Positions 7,727-16,023 are shown, numbered from the stretch's first letter. The stretch is DNA of 20,563 bases from Bacilli bacterium (GCA_028287455.1 JAQBPP010000339.1:1-20563); one strand, 5' to 3'. Made by a program: numbers and translations. The notes: generated by a model not told the origin, from the letters alone.

Positions 7727-8680
7727 ATGCGGATGCTTTTTATGGGAACTCCGGATTTTGCGGTATATTCCTTGCGTTGCCTGGTGGAAGCGGGTCATGA
7801 AATTGTCGGTGTCGTGACGCAGCCGGACCGTCCAAAAGGGCGCGGCAAACAACTCGCCTGTTCGCCTGTCAAGGAGTTTGCATTGGAACATGGACTGTCA
7901 GTTTATCAGCCGGAAAAGATTCGGCTTGAAGAAGCATATGAGCCTTTGCTGTCGCTGAATGCGGACTTGCTGGTAACTGCAGCGTTTGGGCAGTTGATTC
8001 CAGGGCGCTTGCTGGATGCGCCGCGTCTGGGGAGTGTCAATGTGCATGCGTCTTTGCTGCCCAGGTGGCGAGGCGGGGCTCCAATTCACCGTGCGATTCT
8101 GAGCGGAGATGCGGAGAGTGGAGTGACCATTATGCGCATGGTCAGCAAACTGGATGCCGGAAATCTTTTAACCACGGTCAAAACACGCATTGAGGATGAA
8201 GATACATATGGTTCCTTGCATGACCGTTTAGCAGTGCTTGGAGCGGAATTGCTTTGCGACACGCTCCCGGGTCTTGAGCGCGGTGAGCTGCAGGAAGTGG
8301 TTCAGGACGAGTCGCAGGTCACTTATGCAGGCAATTTGACCAAAGAGGATGAACGGCTGGATTGGAACCGGACTGCAAAAGAACTGCATAACCAAGTTCG
8401 GGGCCTTAATCCTCGCCCTGGAGCATTTACAACGTTCCGAGGGGAAGTGTTGAAAATTTGGCAAAGCAGGCTGGTGCAACACCGCCCTGGCGCCAGCAGC
8501 GAGCCTGGTCGGTTTGCTCAGAGCGGGGATCGTCTGCTCGTTGCAACAAGCGATGGCCAGCTGGAAATCACAGAACTGCAGCCCGCCGGGAAAAAGCGAA
8601 TGCCAGCCAGCGACTTTTTACGAGGATTGCGGCCGGAAACTGAGCATGAATGGGTATTTGGTGAAAGGCAGGCGGACTAG
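7727..8680 (+). CDS. fmt: Methionyl-tRNA formyltransferase
   Basis: A 317-residue enzyme that transfers a formyl group from 10-formyltetrahydrofolate to the amino group of initiator Met-tRNA. It begins MRMLFMGTPDFAV, the family N-terminus. The catalytic Asn and His lie in NVHASLLPRWRGGAP (N105, H107) and the catalytic Asp in SKLDAG (D143). The linker and C-terminal tRNA-binding domain follow (LHNQVRGLNPRPGAFT). Length equals that of the B. subtilis protein. ATG 7727 is chosen, seven bases after GGAG in GGAGTGAT; GTG 7712 would add five residues and lacks a site. The TAG stop directly abuts the rsmB start. Confidence 0.97.
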   Translation: MRMLFMGTPDFAVYSLRCLVEAGHEIVGVVTQPDRPKGRGKQLACSPVKEFALEHGLSVYQPEKIRLEEAYEPLLSLNADLLVTAAFGQLIPGRLLDAPRLGSVNVHASLLPRWRGGAPIHRAILSGDAESGVTIMRMVSKLDAGNLLTTVKTRIEDEDTYGSLHDRLAVLGAELLCDTLPGLERGELQEVVQDESQVTYAGNLTKEDERLDWNRTAKELHNQVRGLNPRPGAFTTFRGEVLKIWQSRLVQHRPGASSEPGRFAQSGDRLLVATSDGQLEITELQPAGKKRMPASDFLRGLRPETEHEWVFGERQAD

Positions 8681-10033
8681 GTGGCATCATCCCGGGAGAT
8701 TGCGCTGGAGACACTGCTCAAAATTGATACTCACGATGCGTACAGCAACCTGGCGCTGCAAAACATTTTGCGGAAACATTCGTTGTCAGCGCAAGATCGT
8801 CATTTTGTGACGCAGTTGGTCTATGGCACTGTCCAGTTTCAACTGCTGCTCGATCACTATTTGCAGCCGTTTTTGAAACAGCCGGTGGAAAAATTAAAAC
8901 CGTGGGTTAGACAACTGCTGCGCATGAGCACCTATCAGCTGTTTTTCCTGGAACGGGTGCCGCCGTTTGCCATTGTCAATGAAGCGGTGTCGATTGGTGC
9001 ATTACGGGGCGGATCGCTCCGTGGGTTTATTAATGCAGTCCTGCGCAATTTACAGCGGTCAGAAGCCTACAAACAGCGTGCCAGTCAACTGGATGTGACG
9101 CAACAAACATCTGCCTCGGACATCGCCATTAAGACTAGTCATCCAAGTTGGATGATCCAGGATTGGATCGATGAATTTGGACTGGAGCGGGCCAAGTCAA
9201 TTGCTGTTTCGAACAATCAACGCCCATTTGTGTCGTTGCGGGTGAATGTGCGCAAGATCACGCGAGATGCGCTTTATGCACAGCTGAAAGGGGAAGGTTT
9301 GTCAGTGGAGCTTTCCCCGGTTTCCCCAGTTGGCATTCGCCTGTTAGAAGGAGTGGATGCGGCGCAGTGGAAATGGTTTCGTGAGGGGTTTGTCACCATG
9401 CAGGATGAGAGTGCGATGCTGGTGGCGCCAGTACTCGATCCGGTCAAAGGGATGCGGCTGCTCGATGCCTGCGCGGCTCCTGGGGGGAAAACAACGCATC
9501 TTGCGGAACTCCTGGATGATGATGCGGACATTGTCGCTGCAGATTTGCATCGGCATAAAATGGAACTCATCACCGGAGCAGCGAAACGTCTGCACCTGAG
9601 CAGCATTCGTCCGGAAGTGCGCGATATGAGTCTGTCCGGGGCAGAAATCGCCCCTTTTGACCGAATTCTATTGGATGCTCCCTGCTCAGGGCTTGGGGTA
9701 ATCCGGCGGAAACCGGATCTGAAATGGCGCAAAACGCCAGAGGACGTAACTGAACTGCCAAATCTGCAGCAGAGATTGCTGCACGAGTGTTGGCGTCACC
9801 TGCGCCCAGGAGGAGTGTTGGTGTATTCTACCTGTACCATTCGCAGCAGCGAGAATAGCCGTGTCATTGAGTCTTTTTGTCAGCGGCAAGAGGACGCGTT
9901 GTTGGACGATGTCCGGGACTTACTGCCTGAACAAGTGGCGGAACAGGTGCTGGTGAGCCCCTTTGGCGTGACGATTTTGCCGGATCAGTTTGGCAGTGAT
10001 GGATTTTTCATCGCTCGTTTGTCTAAAATGTAA
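8681..10033 (+). CDS. rsmB: 16S rRNA (cytosine(967)-C(5))-methyltransferase RsmB
   Basis: A 450-residue m5C methyltransferase that modifies C967 of 16S rRNA using S-adenosylmethionine. An N-terminal NusB-like helical domain (REIALETLLKI ... FINAVLRNL) is followed by the Rossmann methyltransferase domain. The SAM-binding loop is LDACAAPGGKTTHLAEL (from residue 261). Motif IV is APCSGLGVIRRKPDLKW, with C335, which is needed for product release. The catalytic Cys is in YSTCTI (C385). It begins at GTG 8681 with no gap after the fmt TAG and only a weak purine-rich ribosome-binding site, suggesting coupling to fmt. The order fmt-rsmB-rlmN is that of B. subtilis. Confidence 0.96.
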   Translation: MASSREIALETLLKIDTHDAYSNLALQNILRKHSLSAQDRHFVTQLVYGTVQFQLLLDHYLQPFLKQPVEKLKPWVRQLLRMSTYQLFFLERVPPFAIVNEAVSIGALRGGSLRGFINAVLRNLQRSEAYKQRASQLDVTQQTSASDIAIKTSHPSWMIQDWIDEFGLERAKSIAVSNNQRPFVSLRVNVRKITRDALYAQLKGEGLSVELSPVSPVGIRLLEGVDAAQWKWFREGFVTMQDESAMLVAPVLDPVKGMRLLDACAAPGGKTTHLAELLDDDADIVAADLHRHKMELITGAAKRLHLSSIRPEVRDMSLSGAEIAPFDRILLDAPCSGLGVIRRKPDLKWRKTPEDVTELPNLQQRLLHECWRHLRPGGVLVYSTCTIRSSENSRVIESFCQRQEDALLDDVRDLLPEQVAEQVLVSPFGVTILPDQFGSDGFFIARLSKM

Positions 10034-10072
10034 CTACATGCAAGCCTTACTTTAAAGAAGGAAGTGACGCAG

Positions 10073-11161
10073 GTGGATGTATTGGAAATGGCGCCCGAGC
10101 AAAAACAGGACGGGGAACCACGCCCAATTCAGTTATATAGTTTTCGCTTGAATGAATTGGAGGATTGGGTAAAACAGCTTGGGGAGCCGAAATTTAGGGC
10201 AAAACAGTTGTTTACCTGGATGTATAAAAAAAGAGTGCAAGCAATCTCTGAAATGACCGATTTGTCCGTTTCGTTCCGGAATAAATTGGAAGAGATTGCG
10301 AGACTGAGTACTATTAAGGAAGAGATGCGTCAAGTTTCCAAAGATGGCACAGTCAAATGGCTGTTTAGCCTATGGGATGGTGCGACGGTAGAAACTGTGC
10401 TCATGCGTCATGGCTACGGAAACTCGGTGTGTGTTTCCACTCAAGTCGGCTGCCGGATGGGGTGTACGTTTTGCGCTTCCACCCTGGGCGGCCTGATTCG
10501 CAATTTATCCGCCGGAGAAGTTGTGGAACAAATTCTCACTGTGCAAAGATTTCTTGATCAAGAGGAGGAGCGGGTTTCCTCCGTTGTGCTGATGGGTTCG
10601 GGTGAACCGCTCGAGAATTATGAACCGTCAATGGCTTTTGTCGACATTGTCACAGATGGTGAGGGGCTGCGAATTGGTGCTCGCCACATTACGGTTTCTA
10701 CCAGCGGCTTGGTTCCTGCGATTAAACGTCTTGCCGATGAACAGCGGCAAATTACACTGGCGATTTCTCTTCACGCTACCAATGACGAATTAAGAAGCTC
10801 TATGATGCCGATTAACCGCGCATGGAACATTGAGAAATTGTTGGATGCGGCCAGATATTATGTGGAGAAAACGAACCGGCGCATCTCGTTTGAATATGCT
10901 TTAATCGGCGGGGTGAACGATTCGCTGGATCATGCTGAAAAATTGGCTCACCTGTTAAAAGGGATACTTTGTCATATCAATCTGATCCCCGTAAACTATG
11001 TACCGGAGCGGAATTATACGCGCACACCAAAAGATCAGATTCAGGCTTTTGTGAATCGGTTGGCAGATTTAGGTGTCAATGCAACAGTGCGTCGGGAAAT
11101 GGGCCATGATATTGCGGCCGCCTGCGGGCAGCTGCGCGCCCAAAAAGAAGGACGGTTGTAG
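10073..11161 (+). CDS. rlmN: Dual-specificity RNA methyltransferase RlmN
   Basis: A ~362-residue radical-SAM enzyme that makes 2-methyladenosine at A2503 of 23S rRNA and A37 of some tRNAs. The [4Fe-4S] ligands are in the CxxxCxxC motif GCRMGCTFC (C127, C131, C134). The two mechanistic cysteines are those in NSVCVSTQ and in the C-terminal ACGQL. SLHATND and IGGVNDS are also family hallmarks; absence of Cfr-type features and housekeeping context point to RlmN. GTG 10073 is preferred, eight bases after AAGGAAG; GTG 10064 overlaps that site and would add three residues. It follows rsmB by about 40 bases and precedes the phosphatase-kinase pair. Confidence 0.95.
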   Translation: MDVLEMAPEQKQDGEPRPIQLYSFRLNELEDWVKQLGEPKFRAKQLFTWMYKKRVQAISEMTDLSVSFRNKLEEIARLSTIKEEMRQVSKDGTVKWLFSLWDGATVETVLMRHGYGNSVCVSTQVGCRMGCTFCASTLGGLIRNLSAGEVVEQILTVQRFLDQEEERVSSVVLMGSGEPLENYEPSMAFVDIVTDGEGLRIGARHITVSTSGLVPAIKRLADEQRQITLAISLHATNDELRSSMMPINRAWNIEKLLDAARYYVEKTNRRISFEYALIGGVNDSLDHAEKLAHLLKGILCHINLIPVNYVPERNYTRTPKDQIQAFVNRLADLGVNATVRREMGHDIAAACGQLRAQKEGRL

Positions 11162-11179
11162 CGAGGACGGGGGAGAACT

Positions 11180-11944
11180 ATGGAGATTGCGGCGCGGACG
11201 CATATCGGACTCGTTAGACAAGTCAATCAGGATAGCTTTGCGGTGGTGTCCGATTTATCGGCGTATGAGGTCTACATCGTAGCAGATGGCATGGGTGGCC
11301 ATTCTGCTGGGGAAGTGGCTAGTACACTAGCTACCCAGGTAGTCGCAGATCGTTTGCGGTCTGTTTTGTTGTCCCCTGATGAGGATACTGACCTGTGCGA
11401 AGCGGTGGCCGGGGCCATTTTGGATGCAAACGAACAGGTCTACTTGCGTGCAGATTCATCGAACGGTTTATCCGGCATGGGGACGACGATTGTGGCCGCG
11501 GTTTCCAATGCGTCGCAACTGGCCATTGGTCATATTGGAGACAGCCGCGCTTATTTGCTGCACGGAGATGAGTTGAACCGGTTGACAGACGATCACTCGC
11601 TAGTGAATGAACTGATCAAAAACGGTCAGTTGACTGCTGATGAAGCCAATCATCATCCTCAGCGGAACGTGCTTTTGCGCGCGCTCGGAACCGATCTGCA
11701 GGTGCAAGTGGAAACCCGGATGCTGCCTTGGTCTGACGGTGATGTTCTGGTGCTTTGTTCAGATGGCGTGTGGGGCCTGGTCGATCACGCTTTATTAGAA
11801 AAACTTGTCCTTTCGCATTCGAACATGTATGACTTGGTCGATCAGTTGATTAAAACCGCTTTGGACTGCGGAGGAGCAGACAACATTACGGTTATTGCGG
11901 TGAAGAACAACCAAACAGGTGTGAAAAGAGGTGATACACGGTGA
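11180..11944 (+). CDS. prpC: PP2C-family Ser/Thr protein phosphatase PrpC/Stp
   Basis: A 254-residue metal-dependent protein phosphatase that removes phosphate from Ser/Thr residues of PrkC and its targets. It is cytosolic, with no membrane segment. PPM motifs appear in order: VRQVNQDSF, VADGMGGHSAGE (metal-binding D36), GMGTT, IGDSRAYLL, LTDDHSLV, LCSDGVWGLV and GGADNITVI. The start is ATG 11180, five bases after GGGGGAG. The stop overlaps the prkC GTG by four bases (GTGA), so phosphatase and kinase are coupled, as is standard in Firmicutes. Confidence 0.96.
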   Translation: MEIAARTHIGLVRQVNQDSFAVVSDLSAYEVYIVADGMGGHSAGEVASTLATQVVADRLRSVLLSPDEDTDLCEAVAGAILDANEQVYLRADSSNGLSGMGTTIVAAVSNASQLAIGHIGDSRAYLLHGDELNRLTDDHSLVNELIKNGQLTADEANHHPQRNVLLRALGTDLQVQVETRMLPWSDGDVLVLCSDGVWGLVDHALLEKLVLSHSNMYDLVDQLIKTALDCGGADNITVIAVKNNQTGVKRGDTR

Positions 11945-13908
11945 GTGTACAAAAACTGGCAAACCGCTATGAATTGATCGACCGCATCGGCGGCGGTGGA
12001 ATGGCCGTCGTGTATCGGGCTCTTGATACTTTATTAAATCGCAATGTGTCAGTTAAAGTGCTCCGCTCCCAGTACGCCTCTGATGAGGAATTCGTCAGGA
12101 GATTCAGGCGGGAAGCACAAGCAGCTGCTTCGCTATCCCATCCGAATATCGTCAATATTTACGACGTCGGAACCGAAGGCGAAACGCATTACATCGTAAT
12201 GGAATACATAGATGGATTCACGTTAAAAGAACTTATTCAATCAGAAGCTCCTTTATCCGTATCCAGATCGATACAAATTACGCGCCAGATTTGCGCTGCG
12301 CTTAAGAATGCGCATGAAAATAACATTGTGCACCGCGATATTAAACCGCATAACATTCTCATTGGCAAAGATGGCCGGTTGAAAGTAACCGACTTCGGCA
12401 TCGCGCGGGCCACCACGTCCAACGCTGTGACCCAAACGGGCTCCATTTTGGGATCCGTTCACTATTTTTCACCAGAACAAGCACGAGGCGGCATCACCGA
12501 TGTGAAATCTGACATTTATTCCTTAGGCATTGTGCTCTATGAAATGTTGACAGGCAAACTGCCGTTTTCCGGCGAATCGCCTGTGTCGGTCGCTTTGAAA
12601 CATCTGCAGGAGCCATTTATTGAACCCAGACAACTCGATCCGGATTTACCGCAAAGTCTGGAGAATGTGATTTTGAAATGCCTTTGCAAAGATCCTGACT
12701 TTCGATACGCTTCCATGCAAGACATGATCGCTGATTTGGATACGGCGCTAGAGCACCCAAATGTGCCAAAGTTCATTGCTCCGGCCAAAACTGATCAAGA
12801 TACGATTCAAATTCCTGCGCTTGGAATTCAGCGCGCCAGGGGAGACGAAGCAAATTCTCTTTATAACCCCGAGAACAACGAGCCGGGATTGCCCAATGGC
12901 GCAGCAGGACGCAAGCGCAAATGGGCGCCCTGGATTTTGTGGCCGCTCGGGATTCTGCTCGCGCTTGGATTTGCGGGAGCAGCCGCTTACGAAGTAGTTT
13001 CGTTTGTGACCGGGAATTTCACTGTGAAACAGACCCAAATGCCAAGTTTGAACGACAAAACTTATCAACAAGCGGTTCAACAACTGCAATCGCTAGGTTT
13101 CAGCCCAGACTCGATCACGAAAACTGACGCCTACCCGCCGTCAAGTGACCCGGTGTTGAGTAAAATTCCAAGCGGACAAGTGTTTGACCAGGACCCGAAG
13201 GCGAATACTTTAGTAAAAGTCAGCCATCCAGTCACGCTATATATCAGCAAAGGGGCTGAAGCCATCCAAATGCCCAAGCTGACAGGTTTGTCGCGTGACG
13301 ATGCAACAAAAGCGTTAACGAATGCGAAAATCGATCCAGCTCAGGTCACCTGGACCGAGGATTTTTCCAAGGATGTCGCATCTGGATCGGTCATTAGTCA
13401 GACGCCTGATCCATCTACGTCAGTGACACCCTCTAATCAGATTTCAGTAGTGGTGTCTAAAGGGCAAGACATGGCAACGATGCCTGACTTAACTGGAATG
13501 ACCAAGGACGACGCCTATAAGGCGCTGGCTCAAAACGGTTTTGTCCCTGGTAATGTCACGTCGCAGCCAAGTGACAAACAAGTAAACACCGTCATTAAAC
13601 AAAGTCCGACGAACCCAAATGCGCAGGCTCAGAAGGGCTCCACTGAAGATTTTGTTTATTCAAGCGGACCTGCCAGCAAGACGTGGACTTATTCCTTGCA
13701 GCTGCAGTCCAATAGTCGTCCAGTGCAAGTGACGATCAAATTGACTGATTCTGTTTCCAAAGACAGCACGGTTTATGATCAAATGCTGACAGGTTCGCAG
13801 ACTGTTCCCATTTCAATCACATTAAAATCCACTGATTCTGCCACCATCAATATCTATCAGAATGGCAAGCTATCGGATACCAAAACTGTTCCGTATCCGC
13901 AGAATTAA
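11941..13908 (+). CDS. prkC: Membrane Ser/Thr protein kinase with PASTA domains (PrkC/Stk)
   Basis: A 655-residue transmembrane eukaryotic-type kinase. In B. subtilis PrkC senses muropeptides, triggers spore germination and phosphorylates translation factors and RsgA/CpgA. The kinase domain has the glycine loop GGGGMAVVY, the ATP-binding Lys in NVSVKVL (K39), HRDIKPHN (catalytic D133), DFG (D151) and a Ser/Thr-rich activation loop ending SPEQARGG. A juxtamembrane linker of ~60 residues leads to one membrane helix at ~328-353. Outside are three PASTA repeats, recognisable at MPSLNDKTYQQA, MPKLTGLSRDDA and MPDLTGMTKDDA, then a ~90-residue Ser/Thr-rich beta-type C-terminal domain as in other PrkC proteins. 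The start is GTG 11941 after AGAGGTGAT, overlapping prpC. The domain plan is normal. Confidence 0.97.
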   Translation: MSVQKLANRYELIDRIGGGGMAVVYRALDTLLNRNVSVKVLRSQYASDEEFVRRFRREAQAAASLSHPNIVNIYDVGTEGETHYIVMEYIDGFTLKELIQSEAPLSVSRSIQITRQICAALKNAHENNIVHRDIKPHNILIGKDGRLKVTDFGIARATTSNAVTQTGSILGSVHYFSPEQARGGITDVKSDIYSLGIVLYEMLTGKLPFSGESPVSVALKHLQEPFIEPRQLDPDLPQSLENVILKCLCKDPDFRYASMQDMIADLDTALEHPNVPKFIAPAKTDQDTIQIPALGIQRARGDEANSLYNPENNEPGLPNGAAGRKRKWAPWILWPLGILLALGFAGAAAYEVVSFVTGNFTVKQTQMPSLNDKTYQQAVQQLQSLGFSPDSITKTDAYPPSSDPVLSKIPSGQVFDQDPKANTLVKVSHPVTLYISKGAEAIQMPKLTGLSRDDATKALTNAKIDPAQVTWTEDFSKDVASGSVISQTPDPSTSVTPSNQISVVVSKGQDMATMPDLTGMTKDDAYKALAQNGFVPGNVTSQPSDKQVNTVIKQSPTNPNAQAQKGSTEDFVYSSGPASKTWTYSLQLQSNSRPVQVTIKLTDSVSKDSTVYDQMLTGSQTVPISITLKSTDSATINIYQNGKLSDTKTVPYPQN

Positions 13909-13934
13909 TGACACAAACGATGGAGCGGGTGTGC

Positions 13935-14828
13935 ATGGACAGTGGGCTGATTGTCAAAGCAATATCCGGCTTTTATTATGTACAGACAGAGGATCGGATT
14001 CTCCAGTGTCGGGCGCGCGGTGTTTTCAAAAACAAGGGCATTCATCCCTTGGTCGGTGATGTTGTCTCTTATACCCCTGTCGGATCGCAGGAAGGGGTCA
14101 TTGAAAGCCTCGCGCCCCGCTCTTCTGAGCTGGTTCGTCCACCGGTGGCCAATATGGATCATGTGCTGCTGACTTTTTCAGTGCGTGAGCCAGATCTGAG
14201 CCTGCTCCTGTTAGACCGAATGCTGGTGGAGGCGCAGCGGGCAGCGCTGGTGTGTACAATTGCCTTGACCAAAGCAGATTTGCTGTCAGCTGCAGATTTT
14301 CAGCCAGAAGCAGAGCTGCAGTTGCTGCTGCATCCTTATCGTACCATGGGGTATCCGGTCGTATTTTCATCTTCTGTCACCGAAATGGGCAGCGATGAAC
14401 TGCGAGAGTCGCTTGCCGGGCGCAAGACTGTCATTGCCGGTCAATCGGGTGTAGGAAAATCGACTTTATTAAATACGCTGATCCCTTCTTTAGAACTTAA
14501 ATCCGGGGAAATTTCCCGGAAATCAGGCCGAGGGCGGCATACGACCCGCCAAGTTGAATTGCACAGGATCGCAGATCACACCTACGTGGCCGATACGCCC
14601 GGCTTTAGTCAGTTGGATGTAAAAGGGTTAAAACCGGAGGATCTGCAGCATGGCTTTGCCGAGATCAGTCTTCTTGCGACAAACTGCAAATATCGAGGGT
14701 GTTTTCACGAACAGGAAGAAGGCTGCGCTGTAAACGTTCAAGTGGGAGAGGCTGTTTCGACCACCCGGTATAACAACTATTTGTTCTTGTTGCAGGAAGT
14801 GCGTACGAACTACGACAGGAGGTATTAG
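13935..14828 (+). CDS. rsgA: Ribosome small subunit-dependent GTPase RsgA (YloQ/CpgA)
   Basis: A ~297-residue circularly permuted GTPase that acts in late 30S maturation; in B. subtilis it is a PrkC substrate and affects cell shape. An N-terminal OB fold (SGFYYVQ ... RGVFKNKGIHPLVGD) is followed by G4 TKAD (T112), then the P-loop GQSGVGKST (169-177), GRHTTR, and G3 DTPGFSQ. A zinc knuckle follows with C251, C256, H258 and C264 (Cx4CxHx5C). ATG 13935 (MDSGLIVKAISGFYYV) matches the known N-terminus and has GGAGCGGGTG upstream. ATG 13908 overlaps the prkC stop by one base but lacks a site, and would add nine residues. Confidence 0.96.
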   Translation: MDSGLIVKAISGFYYVQTEDRILQCRARGVFKNKGIHPLVGDVVSYTPVGSQEGVIESLAPRSSELVRPPVANMDHVLLTFSVREPDLSLLLLDRMLVEAQRAALVCTIALTKADLLSAADFQPEAELQLLLHPYRTMGYPVVFSSSVTEMGSDELRESLAGRKTVIAGQSGVGKSTLLNTLIPSLELKSGEISRKSGRGRHTTRQVELHRIADHTYVADTPGFSQLDVKGLKPEDLQHGFAEISLLATNCKYRGCFHEQEEGCAVNVQVGEAVSTTRYNNYLFLLQEVRTNYDRRY

Positions 14829-14830
14829 AA

Positions 14831-15481
14831 ATGATCAAAATCGCACCTTCTTTATTATCATCCGATTTTGCCAATCTAAGTCTAGACGTTCGCCAAATGG
14901 ATGAATTAGGAGCCGACTACTTGCATATTGATGTAATGGATGGCCATTTTGTTCCGAATATCACCATTGGACCTTTGGTGGTCAAAGCGATTCGCCCTTA
15001 CAGCAAACTTCCCTTCGATGTCCATCTGATGATTGAACAGCCGGAACGTTATGTGGAAGATTTCGTGCAAGCTGGAGCCAATCTGGTGACTGTGCATGTG
15101 GAAGCAAGTCCGCACCTGCAGCGCACGCTGGGCATGATCCGCTCCCTGGGTGCTCGCGCATCAGTTGCTTTAAATCCGCACACACCGATTTCCATGATCG
15201 AACATGTGCTTGATCAACTGGATATGATCTTGATTATGACTGTCAATCCCGGCTTTGGTGGTCAATCTTTTATTCACAGCATGGTGCAGAAAATTGCAGA
15301 CACAAGAAATATGTTAGCAGCACGTGGATTTGGCGAGATCGATATTGAGGTCGACGGCGGCATCAATCGGGAAACAGCAGAACAGGTACGAAAAGCAGGC
15401 GCGACCGTACTGGTGGCAGGCAACGCGATCTTCACTGCGGATGACCGAAAAGAGGAAATCTCCCTCTTAAGAGGGAATTAG
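14831..15481 (+). CDS. rpe: Ribulose-phosphate 3-epimerase
   Basis: A 216-residue (beta/alpha)8-barrel epimerase that interconverts ribulose 5-phosphate and xylulose 5-phosphate in the pentose phosphate pathway. Motifs: IAPSLLSSDF, the metal-binding HIDVMDGHFVPN (H32, D34), FDVHLMI, the flexible loop MTVNPGFGGQSF, the catalytic EVDGGIN and the phosphate-binding VLVAGNAIF. The start follows AGGAGGT two bases after rsgA. Its last codons contain a perfect 16-base palindrome. In B. subtilis thiN (yloS) comes next; here it is absent and spoVM follows directly. Confidence 0.97.
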   Translation: MIKIAPSLLSSDFANLSLDVRQMDELGADYLHIDVMDGHFVPNITIGPLVVKAIRPYSKLPFDVHLMIEQPERYVEDFVQAGANLVTVHVEASPHLQRTLGMIRSLGARASVALNPHTPISMIEHVLDQLDMILIMTVNPGFGGQSFIHSMVQKIADTRNMLAARGFGEIDIEVDGGINRETAEQVRKAGATVLVAGNAIFTADDRKEEISLLRGN

Positions 15482-15483
15482 GC

Positions 15484-15511
15484 ACATTTTCAAGGTATGA
15501 CCATATACATA
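15484..15511 (+). promoter_or_regulatory. Possible sigma-E-type promoter for spoVM
   Basis: ACATTTT (15484-15490), a 13-base gap, then TATACATA (15504-15511). The ATACA core resembles the remembered sigma-E -10 consensus and the gap is in the usual range. It begins just after the rpe stop, and B. subtilis spoVM is made in the mother cell from its own sigma-E promoter. Pattern match only; the -35 is a weak fit. Confidence 0.3.
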
Positions 15512-15535
15512 TAGGGATTAAGATGCCTTGGAGGA

Positions 15536-15570
15536 GGGCAGCACGGGAAGAATGCCGATTATGGCTGCCC
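15536..15570 (+). other. Hairpin in the spoVM leader
   Basis: GGGCAGC (15536-15542) and GCTGCCC (15564-15570) are perfect 7-base inverted repeats. A competing imperfect pairing joins ACGGGAAGA (from 15543) with TCTTGCCGT (ending 15580). There is no T-run, so this is not a terminator. It lies between the candidate promoter and the spoVM ribosome-binding site and might affect translation or stability. Confidence 0.4.
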
Positions 15571-15619
15571 ATCTTGCCGTCCGCACCACCCAAAGGATGA
15601 AGATGAGGAGGGGTCAGGT

Positions 15620-15700
15620 TTGAGGTTCTACACCATTAAGCTACCACGTTTTTTGGGCGGATTGGTGAAAGTGTTCCTGAGCGCCTTTCAAAAAGATTAG
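15620..15700 (+). CDS. spoVM: Stage V sporulation protein SpoVM (26 residues)
   Basis: A 26-codon gene for SpoVM, the tiny amphipathic peptide that recognises the curved forespore membrane, anchors the SpoIVA coat basement layer, and binds the FtsH protease. It starts MRFYTIKLPRFLGG and ends FQKD, the same length as the B. subtilis peptide and identical at about 17 of 26 positions as I recall that sequence. Pro9, the residue known to be essential for localisation in B. subtilis, is kept. The start is TTG 15620, about seven bases after GAGGAGGGG (15605-15613). It sits in its usual place, downstream of rpe and converging on rpmB, and is followed by a terminator at 15829. The gene is so short and non-ATG-started that automatic callers will often miss it. 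Confidence 0.93.
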   Translation: MRFYTIKLPRFLGGLVKVFLSAFQKD

Positions 15701-15828
15701 TATTACGCCCTTGACAATGGTTCTCTTGACGGATTGAGCAGCGACGCCATCCGAAAAGGGAACCACTTTATGTATGGGCTTATTCATTTTGGGAAGTGTA
15801 CTTCTCTCCAGCAACAACAATACACAAC

Positions 15829-15869
15829 AAGACTCTTGAATAATTGATATCAAGTGTCTTTTGCTTTTT
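15829..15869 (+). terminator. Rho-independent terminator for spoVM
   Basis: AAGACTCTTGA (15829-15839) pairs with TCAAGTGTCTT (15850-15860) at 10 of 11 positions across a 10-base loop, and is followed by TTGCTTTTT. It is oriented to stop transcription from rpe/spoVM before it reaches rpmB. Confidence 0.75.
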
Positions 15870-15980
15870 ACATGTGTCTTTGACAACGTGAAGATCAATT
15901 AATTGATAAGAACAAATTTCGTGTTTGATTTTCAGGTTCCTAAGGTGGATTGGATATGTCCCTGTTCTCATAACATCATG

Positions 15981-16023
15981 AAAAAGCAAAAAGACACCTG
16001 ATAGAGATCTATCGAAGTGTCTT
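15981..16023 (-). terminator. Rho-independent terminator for rpmB
   Basis: On the reverse strand, AAGACAC pairs with GTGTCTT (plus-strand positions 16017-16023 and 15991-15997). An inner GATAG/CTATC stem closes a four-base loop (16005-16008). The outer stem is followed by TTTGCTTTTT. It begins about 30 bases past the rpmB stop. Confidence 0.8.

Noticed and set aside
9274..9732. Long reverse-strand ORF (152 codons) inside rsmB
   Set aside because: It is the shadow of a strongly supported methyltransferase gene; its composition (Ser/Arg rich) reflects codon bias of the sense strand.
15770..15847. 25-codon ORF (ATG) in the spoVM 3' region with AGGGAA upstream
   Set aside because: No recognisable motif, and its stop falls inside the terminator loop. 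It is rich in Gln and Thr from simple repeats of CAA/ACA, so it is more likely a chance frame.
15641..15898. Reverse-strand ORF of 85 codons across spoVM and its 3' region
   Set aside because: It is antisense to the clear spoVM gene and its terminator, lacks a ribosome-binding site worth noting, and shows no family features.
15880..15909. TTGACA followed 18 bases later by TGATAA between the convergent terminators
   Set aside because: The -10 is poor, there is no gene downstream on that strand before rpmB antisense, and AT-rich spacers give such matches by chance.
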